64,000 nucleotides of DNA from assembly GCF_003614185.1 (NCBI RefSeq), contig NZ_KZ987724.1, forward strand, positions 1,711,346 to 1,775,345, in the 5' to 3' direction. This stretch comes from Paenibacillus aceti. GTDB taxonomy: Bacteria; Bacillota; Bacilli; Paenibacillales; Paenibacillaceae. This document shows positions 56,801 through 63,912 of this stretch, piece by piece (positions within the stretch are counted from its first letter, which is position 1; each line of letters begins with the position of its first letter). The position numbers and the translations under genes were made by a program. The notes under the pieces are model-generated. The model searched no databases, was not told the DNA's origin, and saw only the letters and a list, made by a program, of their open reading frames with translations.

Positions 56801-57305
56801 TAAGAGTATCCTGAGAGGTCTCTAGTAGCAGCACATCAACTCCTGCCTCAATTAGAGCCAGCGCCTGCTCCTCATAGCTGTCCGTAAGCTCATCAAAGGT
56901 CACGCCGCCTGTAACCGATAATGTCTTCGTCGTCGGTCCAAGTGCTCCAACTACATAACGCGGATGCTCCGGGGTGCTATATTTATCAGCCGCTGCAATC
57001 GCCAGCTGCGCAGCCGCCAGGTTAATATCGCGCGCGCGATCCTCCAGCCCGTATTCAGCCAGGACGATGGAAGTAGCACCGAAGGTATTGGTTTCTATGA
57101 GATCGGCTCCCGCCTGCAAATATCGCTCATGAATATTCTGAATCACATCCGGACGGGTGAGCACAAGCATTTCATTACAGCCGTCCAGATCCTCTCCGCC
57201 GAAATCGGCTGGTGACAGGTTCTCCTGCTGAATCATCGTACCCATAGCCCCGTCGAGGATTAATATTCGTTCTTTCATTCTGGACTCCAGACTCGGTTTA
57301 CTCAT
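53868..57305 (-). CDS. metH: Cobalamin-dependent methionine synthase
   Basis: 1145-aa modular enzyme transferring a methyl group from methyltetrahydrofolate to homocysteine. Domains in order: homocysteine-binding barrel (about 10-305; zinc cysteines in NCATG-like GLNCATG and GGCCGTTPAH), pterin-binding barrel (about 335-600), B12 cap and B12 domain (about 640-880; DVHDIGKNLV with the cobalt-binding His), and the AdoMet reactivation domain (to the end; RYQGIRVSFGYPACP). A little shorter than E. coli's 1227. No S-box or B12 riboswitch could be recognised upstream. Confidence 0.97.
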   Translation of the reverse strand: MSKPSLESRMKERILILDGAMGTMIQQENLSPADFGGEDLDGCNEMLVLTRPDVIQNIHERYLQAGADLIETNTFGATSIVLAEYGLEDRARDINLAAAQLAIAAADKYSTPEHPRYVVGALGPTTKTLSVTGGVTFDELTDSYEEQALALIEAGVDVLLLETSQDTLNVKAGSIGISRAYEKSGIRLPLMISGTIEPMGTTLAGQNIESFYISLEHLRPISVGLNCATGPEFMRDHIRTLSEMARTAVSCYPNAGLPDENGNYHESPESLAQKLAGFAEQGWLNIAGGCCGTTPAHIAAMADKMSQYKPRTISGEHSPALSGIEPVYVEADNRPYMIGERTNVLGSRKFKRLIVEGKYEEASEIARAQVKNGAQVIDVCVQDPDRDEAEDMKLFLGLVAKKVKVPLMIDTTDPKVLELALKYCQGKSIINSINLEDGEEKFEHVTPLIHKYGAAVVVGTIDEKGQAIKREDKLEVAKRSHDLLVNKYGLAAEDIIFDPLVFPVGTGDEQYIGSAGETIEGIRLIKQALPACHTVLGISNVSFGLPEAGREVLNSVFLYECTKAGLDYAIVNTEKLERYASIPEEERRLAEELIYHTNDATLAAFVAAFRNKKVEKKEKTVNLSLEERLASYVVEGTKEGLIPDLEEALNRYSALEIINGPLMTGMEEVGRLFNNNELIVAEVLQSAEVMKASVAFLENFMEKNETSVKGKILLATVKGDVHDIGKNLVEIILSNNGYKIVNLGIKVPPERIIEAYREEKADAIGLSGLLVKSAQQMVTTAQDLRGAGIDVPIMVGGAALTRKFTRTRIRPEYDGMVVYAKDAMEGLDLANKLMNEEHREKMRLEMEAEKEADAQKTEAAPLPQLTRVERSKISLDVPVYQPPDLERHILREYPVQHIIPYINMQMLLGHHLGLRGSVEQLLAKGDPKAIQLKETVDEILGHAVRDGIIRANAMYRFFPAQSSGNDIIVYDPQDHSTVLKTFSFPRQRVEPYLCLADFLKPVESGMMDYVGFLVVTAGQGVRELSEKWKESGDYLRSHALQSVALETAEALAERVHHIMRDIWGFPDPQDMTMKQRHGARYQGIRVSFGYPACPNLEDQGPLFELMKPEDIGVELTEGFMMEPEASVSAMVFAHPQAQYFNVEKA

Positions 57306-57755
57306 GTTCTATCCCTCCCGCAAAACGTTACGTTTTAGTTTATCAGAAGTAGCCCATTAAGAAAAGATGCAATTATCATTCGGTGATTCCCGCGCCAGCA
57401 CTGCACTTTCAACTATCATTCACCCCGTGAAGTAACTTTCTCCGGTAGCGGATAAAGAGGATTTGGGTCAAATAAAGGTATGGGTAAAGTTGTGTAATCC
57501 TATGTTAGTTATGAGGATTATAAATGCGAACAAAAATTTAATTGTATCGGGAAATGTTCGTGATTACTCGGATTGGCAGGGGGTATTTGTAAATGTTGAG
57601 GAGTGGGTGGGGAAAGCTTAGGTGTCGGGATTAGTGCCGGGATCCTTGAATGAGCATTGGGAAAGCGATGGTGAGGACTGACTGATGAGAATCGGTAAGT
57701 GTGGGTGAGCATTAGTAGGTGTGGAAGTGCGTAGATGGGGCGGGGCGGATAGGCT

Positions 57756-58010
57756 CTGGTAAGGGCCGGGTGTGCATTGATAAGGGCTGATGAGCCCCGG
57801 TAAGGGCCGGATGTACAGCGATAGGGGCGTGGGCTATGATTATGTGCGAATGTGCGTTTATAGGTGCTGGTGGAGAGCCATGGTATGGTATATACGGATG
57901 TGCGATGGGTTCCGGTAAGCCAGGGTATGATGGATTTGCAGCAAGTGGTGGGCCATGGTATGTCCGGATGTACAGCGATAGATGTGGTGAGCCCCGGTAA
58001 TCGCTGATAG
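57756..58010. repeat. Degenerate ~40-bp tandem repeat
   Basis: Six or seven decayed units starting near 57756, 57797, (57838), 57880, 57912, 57955 and 57994. Each starts with (C/A)(C/T)GGTA and ends in GAGCC or GGGCC; ATGTACAGCGATAG occurs in two units (57811 and 57968). The strand is strongly G-rich. The 57306-57755 stretch is also G-rich and may carry older, unrecognisable units; I see no gene there. Confidence 0.7.
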
Positions 58011-58041
58011 TTTTAATCGAATATCCAAACTTTCCTTCAAA

Positions 58042-58220
58042 GCCTGCATTTTTGCAGGTATTTTGCCCAATACCCCGCCGCCAACCAGAAATACCTGCAA
58101 ATATGCATCCTTTTGTTCAAAAACATCCGAAAACACGCTCATCGACCCAAAATTCCTGCATATTTGCAGGTATTTACCCAATATCGGGTATTATAAGCAT
58201 AAAAACATGCATTTTTGCAT
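58042..58220. repeat. Four-hairpin CCTGC/GCAGG repeat, copy 3
   Basis: Hairpins at 58042-58060, 58093-58109, 58151-58174 and 58205-58220, the last reduced to ATGCAT/TGCAT. More diverged than copies 1 and 2 but again four hairpins at about 50-bp spacing. 58221-58313 holds nothing recognised. Confidence 0.75.
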
Positions 58221-58314
58221 CTTTTTTCTATATATCTCCACCAGACTAGCCAATAAATCAATCAAAGGGCCCAACGATTGTATTTAGGAATCCCGGGTTG
58301 CACCGCCAAGCACA

Positions 58315-58344
58315 CAAAAACTGCCCTTCCCTAAGAAGAGCAGC
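58315..58344 (-). terminator. Rho-independent terminator
   Basis: Minus strand CTGCTCTTC, loop TTAGG, GAAGGGCAG, then TTTTTGTG, 50 nt after the FixH-like lipoprotein gene. Confidence 0.85.
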
Positions 58345-58397
58345 TTCTGCTTATTAGAACATTTATATTATAATAGCGAGATAACGAATGAACGATC

Positions 58398-58811
58398 TTA
58401 CTCCTTAACGACAAACTCTGCAGAGGGCATGGAATGCTGATCTCTGGCCGTTACATGGGAGATGACATGGTAGCTACCCGGCGCTTTGAAGGATTTCTCA
58501 AGCACATACTTTCCTTCTCCTGCACCCTTAACAGTAATTTTACTATGGTCATCTTCGCTGTCCCCATCTTTCCAGATTTCGAACATTACCTCTTTAGCAT
58601 CATCCACGGGCTTCCCCTGATGGGTCACCAGGGCTTCAAAACGGATTTTCTCGCCTGCTTGGATCTCAGTCGGATTCACTTGAAGTTGAACCTGAATCGG
58701 TTCCAGAGCCATGTTGTTGTCTCCATGGTTGCCAGAGTTCTTATCTCCACAACCACTGATCACGATGAGAATCAGCGCGAATAACAGTACACTCCAGCGT
58801 CTTCTTCGCAT
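58398..58811 (-). CDS. YtkA/FixH-like lipoprotein
   Basis: 137 aa from ATG 58811 (GGAAG upstream; a longer frame to 58829 is less likely). Signal peptide with lipobox ISGC (about 20-23), an Asn/Asp/His-rich spacer, then an immunoglobulin-like domain of the YtkA/FixH kind (VNPTEIQAGEKIRFEALVTHQGKPVDDAKEVMFEIW ... GSYHVISHVTARDQHSMPSAEFVV). Surface-anchored; FixH/YtkA-like domains occur near copper or respiratory proteins, but no such gene is close. Confidence 0.8.
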   Translation of the reverse strand: MRRRRWSVLLFALILIVISGCGDKNSGNHGDNNMALEPIQVQLQVNPTEIQAGEKIRFEALVTHQGKPVDDAKEVMFEIWKDGDSEDDHSKITVKGAGEGKYVLEKSFKAPGSYHVISHVTARDQHSMPSAEFVVKE

Positions 58812-58863
58812 GTAATCTTCCTTCCTCATAAATGAATCTGGTGGCGAGGACTATCCGCAAATT

Positions 58864-59658
58864 TTAAGACAGTTCCTCGATAATTCGATGCAATTCGGAC
58901 AAATCAGCTATTTCATAATCCGGTACAATCTCATCATTGCGGGTCTTCTTATCCCGATTAACCCATACGGCAGTGATGCCAACGCTTAAGGCCCCGCGAA
59001 TATCGGTTGTAAGCTTGTCCCCGACCATTAAGGTCTCTTCCGGCTTCGTACCTAATTGCTCCAACGCATGCTTAAAGATCGATGAATCCGGTTTACCTTT
59101 GCCAAAGCTGCCGGAAATAATAATTTTATCAAAATAACTCGAGAGCTCCGGTACCCCGTCCAGCTTCTCTTGCTGCAGCGCAGGGCAGCCATTGGTCAAC
59201 AGAAGCAGCTTCACCTGTCCCTTCAACTCCTGTAAAATCCGAAAAGTCTCTTCATAAACATAAGGGCGTGATCTGCGTTCCTTGGCAAATGCTTCAGCAA
59301 GGTCGGCGGCCAATTCATCATCAGAAATACCAAGAGCGAGTAAGCCACGGCGCCACGACTCCTTGCGATAAATCGGAGCCAATTGCTCAAGTTGGCGGAA
59401 TTCCGGCTGTTCTCCGGCAGAGAAGTTAGCCCATAATCCTTCGAAAGGATTAATCCCGATCATTTTTGTGAACGGAAACGTCTCATAGGACTCATATAAT
59501 TCTCTCGCTTCCCTGCGAACTGCAGCTTCCAGCTCGGCCGGATTGCAGCCAGTCACCGCTTCAGCCTTGCGGCAGGTCTCCACAAAAGCCTCTCTAACAC
59601 TCCGATCATCCCATAGCAATGTATCATCCAAATCAAAACATACCGCTTTAATAGCCAC
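58864..59658 (-). CDS. HAD-IA family hydrolase
   Basis: 264-aa phosphatase-like protein: motif I DLDDTLLWDD (8-17), motif II LLTNGCP, motif III K in FGKGKPD, motif IV GDKLTTDIRGALSVG. Resembles YjjG/YfnB-type nucleotidases, with a helical cap between motif I and II. Substrate unproven. Confidence 0.88.
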   Translation of the reverse strand: MAIKAVCFDLDDTLLWDDRSVREAFVETCRKAEAVTGCNPAELEAAVRREARELYESYETFPFTKMIGINPFEGLWANFSAGEQPEFRQLEQLAPIYRKESWRRGLLALGISDDELAADLAEAFAKERRSRPYVYEETFRILQELKGQVKLLLLTNGCPALQQEKLDGVPELSSYFDKIIISGSFGKGKPDSSIFKHALEQLGTKPEETLMVGDKLTTDIRGALSVGITAVWVNRDKKTRNDEIVPDYEIADLSELHRIIEELS

Positions 59659-59722
59659 TTTGACCAGGCCTCCCTCTCCAATGCCAACTACGCTATTTCA
59701 ATACTGTCTTCCGAAACTTTGC

Positions 59723-60256
59723 CTATTCTCTCTCAAACGGAACATGATAAGCGTTCGCGAACTGCTCCAGACGATCCCCCATTGCCGCTACGTCAAACAG
59801 GTTGCGATGACGGTAGAACACCCAATTCGCGTCTTTGATTTTCGGCACAATCATAATCTTCTTGCGGCTTACCTTGATCTTGCTAATGTTGCCTGCTTCT
59901 AGAATTCGATCACGATTGTACTTGGTCGTGTAAATCCAGTTCTTGTTGATGCGAAGATACGGCCTTCTCATAAACAATGTGAACGCAAGCAATAAATAGA
60001 GTCCAATTGTCATCCAATACAGCCAGGAATTCATCTCCGCAGCTCTACCGATAAATCCAACCGCCGAATATAACAGCGCCACAAGCACCAGCACGCCCGG
60101 GAAAATGATATTGCGCCCCCGAAAAATATCACCATCGCCTCTCGGACCAAGCGATTTACGCGGATCAGCTGCTTTGCCTGTTGTTATTGTGGGTCCCTTT
60201 CCTTTTTGATTGAGTCTTTTCTGGTTGCGTTCCACTTTTCTGTCAAATGACCCCAT
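59723..60256 (-). CDS. Two-helix membrane protein of unknown function
   Basis: 177 aa. A basic, likely cytoplasmic N-terminus (KVERNQKRLNQKGKG) precedes two membrane helices (about 50-70 and 76-95), then a cytoplasmic tail with NKNWIYTTKYNRDRILEAGNISKIKVSRKKI, like a PH/YdbT-type strand set. No family that I can name with confidence. Co-directional with neighbouring HAD and DUF896 genes. Confidence 0.75.
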   Translation of the reverse strand: MGSFDRKVERNQKRLNQKGKGPTITTGKAADPRKSLGPRGDGDIFRGRNIIFPGVLVLVALLYSAVGFIGRAAEMNSWLYWMTIGLYLLLAFTLFMRRPYLRINKNWIYTTKYNRDRILEAGNISKIKVSRKKIMIVPKIKDANWVFYRHRNLFDVAAMGDRLEQFANAYHVPFERE

Positions 60257-60378
60257 AGTCTGTCCTCCTTATAAAATAACGCATTTTCACACTGCAGCCT
60301 ATAATTCTCAGGCTCCATTGAGCGTTCCTGAGCGATTCATAAGCCCCATGCTATGTATAGCCGGGCCCTAAGGCCGGC

Positions 60379-60552
60379 TTATTCATCCACAATTTCAATC
60401 GATTCCAGCCTCTGGCGGAAATTAGTGCGGAAATTCTGAAGATATCTCTCCCGAAGCTGTGCTCTCTCCAGAATCTCTTCCTCCGTCAATCCGACCGATT
60501 TATGCTTGCGGGCCAGTTCATTGATCCGCTCAACAACAGATTCTATATCCAT
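60379..60552 (-). CDS. ynzC: DUF896/YnzC-family small protein
   Basis: 57 aa: two basic/acidic amphipathic helices with INELARKHKSVGLTEEEI and LRERYLQNFRTNFRQRLE, which is the DUF896 signature. GAGGAGGG lies before ATG 60552. In Bacillus subtilis ynzC sits in the lexA/yneA neighbourhood, and here yneA and lexA lie just upstream, which supports the call. The protein binds nothing known; YnzC structure is a helical hairpin. Confidence 0.88.
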   Translation of the reverse strand: MDIESVVERINELARKHKSVGLTEEEILERAQLRERYLQNFRTNFRQRLESIEIVDE

Positions 60553-60670
60553 AAGTCCCTCCTCAAGTTGTTAGTCTTTGGGTTCAGCTCTTAACCTAAA
60601 CATAATAGGTACAATATTCGAGCCTAACTGCTACTCATATCAAGCAGCATTATTCATACTCTGACATGAG

Positions 60671-60712
60671 AAAAAGAGCTTGTCAAGGCACTCTGCCTAC
60701 AGTGCAAGCTCT
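60671..60712 (-). terminator. Rho-independent terminator of yneA
   Basis: Minus strand AGAGCTTG ... CAAGCTCT then TTTTTC. Confidence 0.88.
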
Positions 60713-60844
60713 CTTCATTATATAGTAATTTCCGGTCATCGTAAAACAGCTTATCGCATGAATATATTCAAGCTCAGTCTCGAACAATCGAACTAACAAT
60801 TAAGAGACTTCTTAAAAACTTCTATTGATCTTATCACTCTGATC

Positions 60845-61219
60845 TCACTCCGGCAGAATAAGCACCTCTCCAGGCTGTATTGAACTCATATGCAAATCGT
60901 TAATCTGCTTCATAGAATAGATATATCTTCGAATATCTTTCCCTTGCGGTTTATGTTCTGTGGCAATTTCCCATAGTGTATCCCCCGGCATAACGATGAC
61001 CGTCTTCAATGCTTTCTTCTGGGTGCTATTACTATCGTTACTATTATTAGATGAAGTAAACGCAGAAACTACTCCCGTACAGGTCAACAATAGCAGCAAC
61101 GCGACCAGTAACGTCCTCTTTACATTTATGGAGAAATGGGCAGATCTGGTTCCAGCAGATACGACAGGCTTCTTAACCGGCTCTGAATAAATACTTTTAT
61201 AAGTGCTATATTTAAGCAT
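60845..61219 (-). CDS. yneA: LysM-domain SOS division inhibitor (YneA-like)
   Basis: 124 aa. One membrane helix (about 34-54) with the start inside, then an extracytoplasmic LysM domain (VIVMPGDTLWEIATEH ... QINDLHMSSIQPGEVLILP, about 73-123). This matches YneA of Bacillus, which blocks division during DNA damage. It is divergent from lexA, and its promoter carries a SOS box. GAGGTAAA precedes the ATG. Confidence 0.9.
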   Translation of the reverse strand: MLKYSTYKSIYSEPVKKPVVSAGTRSAHFSINVKRTLLVALLLLLTCTGVVSAFTSSNNSNDSNSTQKKALKTVIVMPGDTLWEIATEHKPQGKDIRRYIYSMKQINDLHMSSIQPGEVLILPE

Positions 61220-61258
61220 TTTACCTCACTCCAAACAAGTGTTCTTATCGTTAAAAAT

Positions 61259-61287
61259 AATATAACACGAACGTTTGTTTGATTCAA
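61259..61287 (-). promoter_or_regulatory. yneA promoter with SOS box in spacer
   Basis: Minus strand -35 TTGAAT (61287-61282), 17-bp spacer, -10 TATATT (61264-61259). SOS box CGAACGTTTGTTTG (61268-61281) fills the spacer. Confidence 0.75.
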
Positions 61288-61296
61288 TAGTTTTTT

Positions 61297-61310
61297 CGAA
61301 CATTCGTTCC
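61297..61310. promoter_or_regulatory. SOS (LexA) box between yneA and lexA
   Basis: CGAACATTCGTTCC matches the Bacillus LexA consensus CGAACN4GTTCG at all but the last base. Confidence 0.88.
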
Positions 61311-61373
61311 CTAAATTTCAAATAGTCATTTGCATGACATACGAACGATATCTCTCTAAAAACAAGTGACTTT

Positions 61374-61413
61374 AGAACTTACGTTTGTACGAACGGCAGT
61401 TCTATGTTATAAT
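61374..61413 (+). promoter_or_regulatory. lexA promoter with two SOS boxes
   Basis: -35 TTGTAC (61385-61390), 17-bp spacer, -10 TATAAT (61408-61413). SOS boxes AGAACTTACGTTTG (61374-61387) and CGAACGGCAGTTCT (61390-61403) cover the -35 and spacer; autoregulation is thus expected. Confidence 0.85.
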
Positions 61414-61447
61414 TTTTCCAAACGTTACTAAGTGGAGTTGATAGGTT

Positions 61448-62071
61448 ATGTCTAAGGTTTCCAGCCGTCAGCAGGCTATATTAGAATTTATACGCAGCGA
61501 AGTACGAACGAAAGGATATCCACCCTCCGTCCGTGAAATTGGAGAAGCCGTTGGACTAGCCTCCAGCTCTACGGTACACGGACATTTAGATCGTCTGGAG
61601 AAGAAAGGATTCATCCGTCGTGACCCTACGAAGCCAAGAGCCATCGAGCTATTAGGTGAAGAGTCCGAAAGTGCTGGCCTGTTTGCTCATTCGGTAGCTC
61701 GTGTGCCTGTCGTTGGCAAGGTAACAGCGGGTGTGCCAATCACCGCAACTGAGAATATTGAAGACTACTTCCCGCTACCTAACCACTACGCCAATGATGG
61801 CGAGATATTCATGTTATCCGTTGTCGGCAACAGCATGATTGAAGCTGGTATCTATAATGGCGACTATGTTATCGTCAGACAGCAGCAAACTGCAAATAAC
61901 GGCGATATCGTCGTAGCAATGACCGATGAGGATGAAGCGACGGTTAAGACCTTCTACAAAGAGAAGGATCATATCCGCCTGCAACCAGAGAACCCGACGA
62001 TGGAACCACTGCGCCTGAAGCATGTCAGCATCCTCGGTAAAGTCATCGGCCTATTCCGTGATTTTCACTAA
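61448..62071 (+). CDS. lexA: SOS repressor LexA
   Basis: 207-aa repressor that self-cleaves on RecA activation. Winged-helix DNA-binding domain (1-70; [22 protein letters not shown]), cleavage site Ala94-Gly95 (VTAGVP), serine/lysine dyad Ser129 (VGNSM) and Lys167 (ATVKTFY). Divergent from yneA, with four SOS boxes between. GGAG precedes ATG 61448. Confidence 0.98.
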   Translation: MSKVSSRQQAILEFIRSEVRTKGYPPSVREIGEAVGLASSSTVHGHLDRLEKKGFIRRDPTKPRAIELLGEESESAGLFAHSVARVPVVGKVTAGVPITATENIEDYFPLPNHYANDGEIFMLSVVGNSMIEAGIYNGDYVIVRQQQTANNGDIVVAMTDEDEATVKTFYKEKDHIRLQPENPTMEPLRLKHVSILGKVIGLFRDFH

Positions 62072-62087
62072 TCTTGATGTGATACAA

Positions 62088-62222
62088 TGGATTGTGCCTG
62101 TCTGAACAAATTCCCGTCGAGCGGGAGCATAGAAGCAACGACATAAATTGAGCCATCGACTAGTATCAACGGTTTAATGCTGCAGCGATGGCATAAGGCA
62201 TCCCTGATGGGATGCCTTTTTA
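62088..62222 (+). ncRNA. Candidate small RNA downstream of lexA
   Basis: An extended -10 (TGATACAAT, about 62088-62096) is followed by about 120 nt with two stems: TCCCG/CGGGA at 62112-62126 and GCCATCG/CGATGGC at 62152-62192. It ends in the terminator hairpin. Could instead be the lexA 3' UTR. Confidence 0.35.
62195..62222 (+). terminator. Rho-independent terminator
   Basis: AAGGCATCCC, loop TGAT, GGGATGCCTTTTT, after lexA. Confidence 0.93.
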
Positions 62223-62367
62223 TGTTGTTATTTTTTGCAATCCGTCTTTATCGCAAAATCCGTTTCTAACTTGTCAAATTAATTTTATTTTGTAACTGGG
62301 CAGCGGCCCAGTTGTTTTATAGGCATTAGCATAGAATGGCCTATAAAATGAATTGGGAGGTAATTCT

Positions 62368-62667
62368 TTGAGTAATTATCCTATGATGTACCCAATGCCT
62401 ACAATGGCTAACATGGCTAACATGCCTAATATGTCTAACATGCCCTATAAGCATCACATGCCTCAATCTCTCGTTGTCCACCCTGTTGATCAATGCGTCG
62501 TCGAGTGTTTAATGTCGCTTAAGGGCACTGTTGTCATTCTTGAAACTACCCGCGGCAGACTTGACGGATGCGTCATCGATGTCAAACCAGACCATGTCGT
62601 GCTTGAAGAAAGACATAAGAAGTTTATTGTCCGCATTTGTGAAATTGTTTGGATCATGCCTGAATAA
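62368..62667 (+). CDS. DUF2642 (YuzF-like) protein
   Basis: 99 aa from TTG 62368, with GGGAGG 7 nt upstream. The N-terminus is a Met/Asn/Pro repeat (ANMANMPNMSNMPY), then a C-terminal LSm-like DUF2642 domain (LKGTVVILETTRGRLDGCVIDVKPDHVVLEE ... IVRICEIVWI). Similar proteins in sporulating Bacillota are often spore-associated. The second such gene in this window, after 17644. Role unknown. Confidence 0.82.
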   Translation: MSNYPMMYPMPTMANMANMPNMSNMPYKHHMPQSLVVHPVDQCVVECLMSLKGTVVILETTRGRLDGCVIDVKPDHVVLEERHKKFIVRICEIVWIMPE

Positions 62668-62956
62668 TAGAACATAAGGGGAATCTCCCCTCCTATCCAC
62701 ACCTTCTAGCATGCGTGCCTGACCAGGTGCTCCAAAAGGTCAGCAAAATCATATAACGAATCAGAAAACAACTCAGTCCTTGGGCTTCCCTGCGGGAAGT
62801 TCTAAGGACATTATTTATGTTCCGGTACAGGCTTAGAGCATTCATTAAACCATACCAGTTCCTTGTTGCACCCGCCCACTTGACCATCTTCTTTATTATG
62901 CTATCGTATTCATTGTAAGACACTGGAAATCGCACAATTCCCAATAGGAGGTAACC

Positions 62957-63241
62957 GTGAGAGGAATTAAGTCGATCTGGTTCGTTCTTCTGATGCTGCC
63001 TGCCACCGTTGGATGTTCCTCCTCAGAGAACGACCTTGCAATCTTCACCCTATCCATTAGTCAAAGAGAAATCGAATTTGCAACTTCCATAGAAAGGAAA
63101 ACCGTTGACGGACTGGAGCTCCTCTATACCAAGATCCATGACATCTTGAATCCAATGTCCGCCCAAAAAGGGACGAGACTCTATCTCGCGTTACCAGCCT
63201 TGTTCCATACAGTCCTAAAAGCAGGTTGTATCAGAAAATAA
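62957..63241 (+). CDS. Putative small lipoprotein, possibly cut by the IS element
   Basis: 94 aa from GTG 62957 with AGGAGGT 4 nt upstream. The first 20 residues look like a lipoprotein signal (LLMLPATVGC). The rest has no known family. The stop comes about 8 bp before the IS hairpin, so the original gene may have been longer and have been truncated by insertion. 62700-62944 holds no gene that I trust. Confidence 0.45.
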   Translation: MRGIKSIWFVLLMLPATVGCSSSENDLAIFTLSISQREIEFATSIERKTVDGLELLYTKIHDILNPMSAQKGTRLYLALPALFHTVLKAGCIRK

Positions 63242-63382
63242 ATCATGACCACCCGTCCAACGGGTGGTTTGCACTTGGGGTATAACCCCCTGTTGCCAAA
63301 CTGCGCCTAAAGACGCTAGCCTGACCACAAATCTGTTCAGGCTCAGTGTAATTTGTCACTTTCACTAACCAGTTAAACTGGT

Positions 63383-63856
63383 TTATTTCTTTTTGCTCCT
63401 GTTACTGCTAAACGGATCTTCGTACTCTTTTACACTCAACTTATCTATTGCTTGGTCATGTGCTTCTTGTTCACGAATGTATTTTGCTACGGTTGCTTCA
63501 TTTAGGCCCACTGTACTTACATAATAGCCTTCTGCCCAAAATTTTCGATTCCCATATTTATACTTTAGTTGCGCGTGCTTTTCAAAGATCATTAGCGAAC
63601 TTTTCCCCTTCAGATATCCCATGAATGTGGACACGGCTATCTTTGGGGGGATCGCTACCAGCATGTGTACATGATCTGGCATCATATGACCTTCCAGGAT
63701 GTCCACTCCCTTATACTTACATAAACGTTTGAAAATTTCGATTAAGTCTTTCCTCACTTGATTATAGATCTCTTTCCGTCTATACTTCGGGGTGAACACA
63801 ATGTGGTATTTGCACATCCACTTCGTGTGAGCTAGACTATAGCTCTTGTTTGCCAT
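63383..63856 (-). CDS. tnpA: IS200 Y1 transposase
   Basis: 157-aa single-strand transposase. HUH motif His62-Val-His64 in PDHVHMLV, catalytic Tyr126 with Gln130 (YIREQ). Complete, so likely active. Its ribosome binding site (AAAGGA) is in the 3' arm of the hairpin at 63859-63912. No TnpB or RNA-guide gene lies in the element. Confidence 0.95.
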   Translation of the reverse strand: MANKSYSLAHTKWMCKYHIVFTPKYRRKEIYNQVRKDLIEIFKRLCKYKGVDILEGHMMPDHVHMLVAIPPKIAVSTFMGYLKGKSSLMIFEKHAQLKYKYGNRKFWAEGYYVSTVGLNEATVAKYIREQEAHDQAIDKLSVKEYEDPFSSNRSKKK

Positions 63857-63858
63857 CT

Positions 63859-63912
63859 AAGACCATTCCTTTCAATTGAGCCTGAACATCTCAATTCTAT
63901 CGGGATGGTCTT
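63859..63912 (-). promoter_or_regulatory. 5' UTR hairpin that can hide the tnpA ribosome binding site
   Basis: Outer arms AAGACCAT and ATGGTCTT and an inner AATTGAG/CTCAATT stem; the tnpA Shine-Dalgarno lies in one arm. IS200 elements are known to restrict translation by this kind of stem. A perfect 12-bp inverted pair TGTTCAGGCTCA (63339-63350) / TGAGCCTGAACA (63878-63889) also brackets the gene. Confidence 0.7.

Noticed and set aside
57306-57540. S-box, B12 or T-box riboswitch upstream of metH
   Set aside because: No conserved core such as a B12 box or GGGTGGTACCGCG T-box sequence was seen, and the G-rich repeats do not fit.
62693-62944. 83-codon minus-strand frame with WSTWSGTHARRC
   Set aside because: TTG start without ribosome site, no family recognised; may be old mobile-element debris but not supportable.
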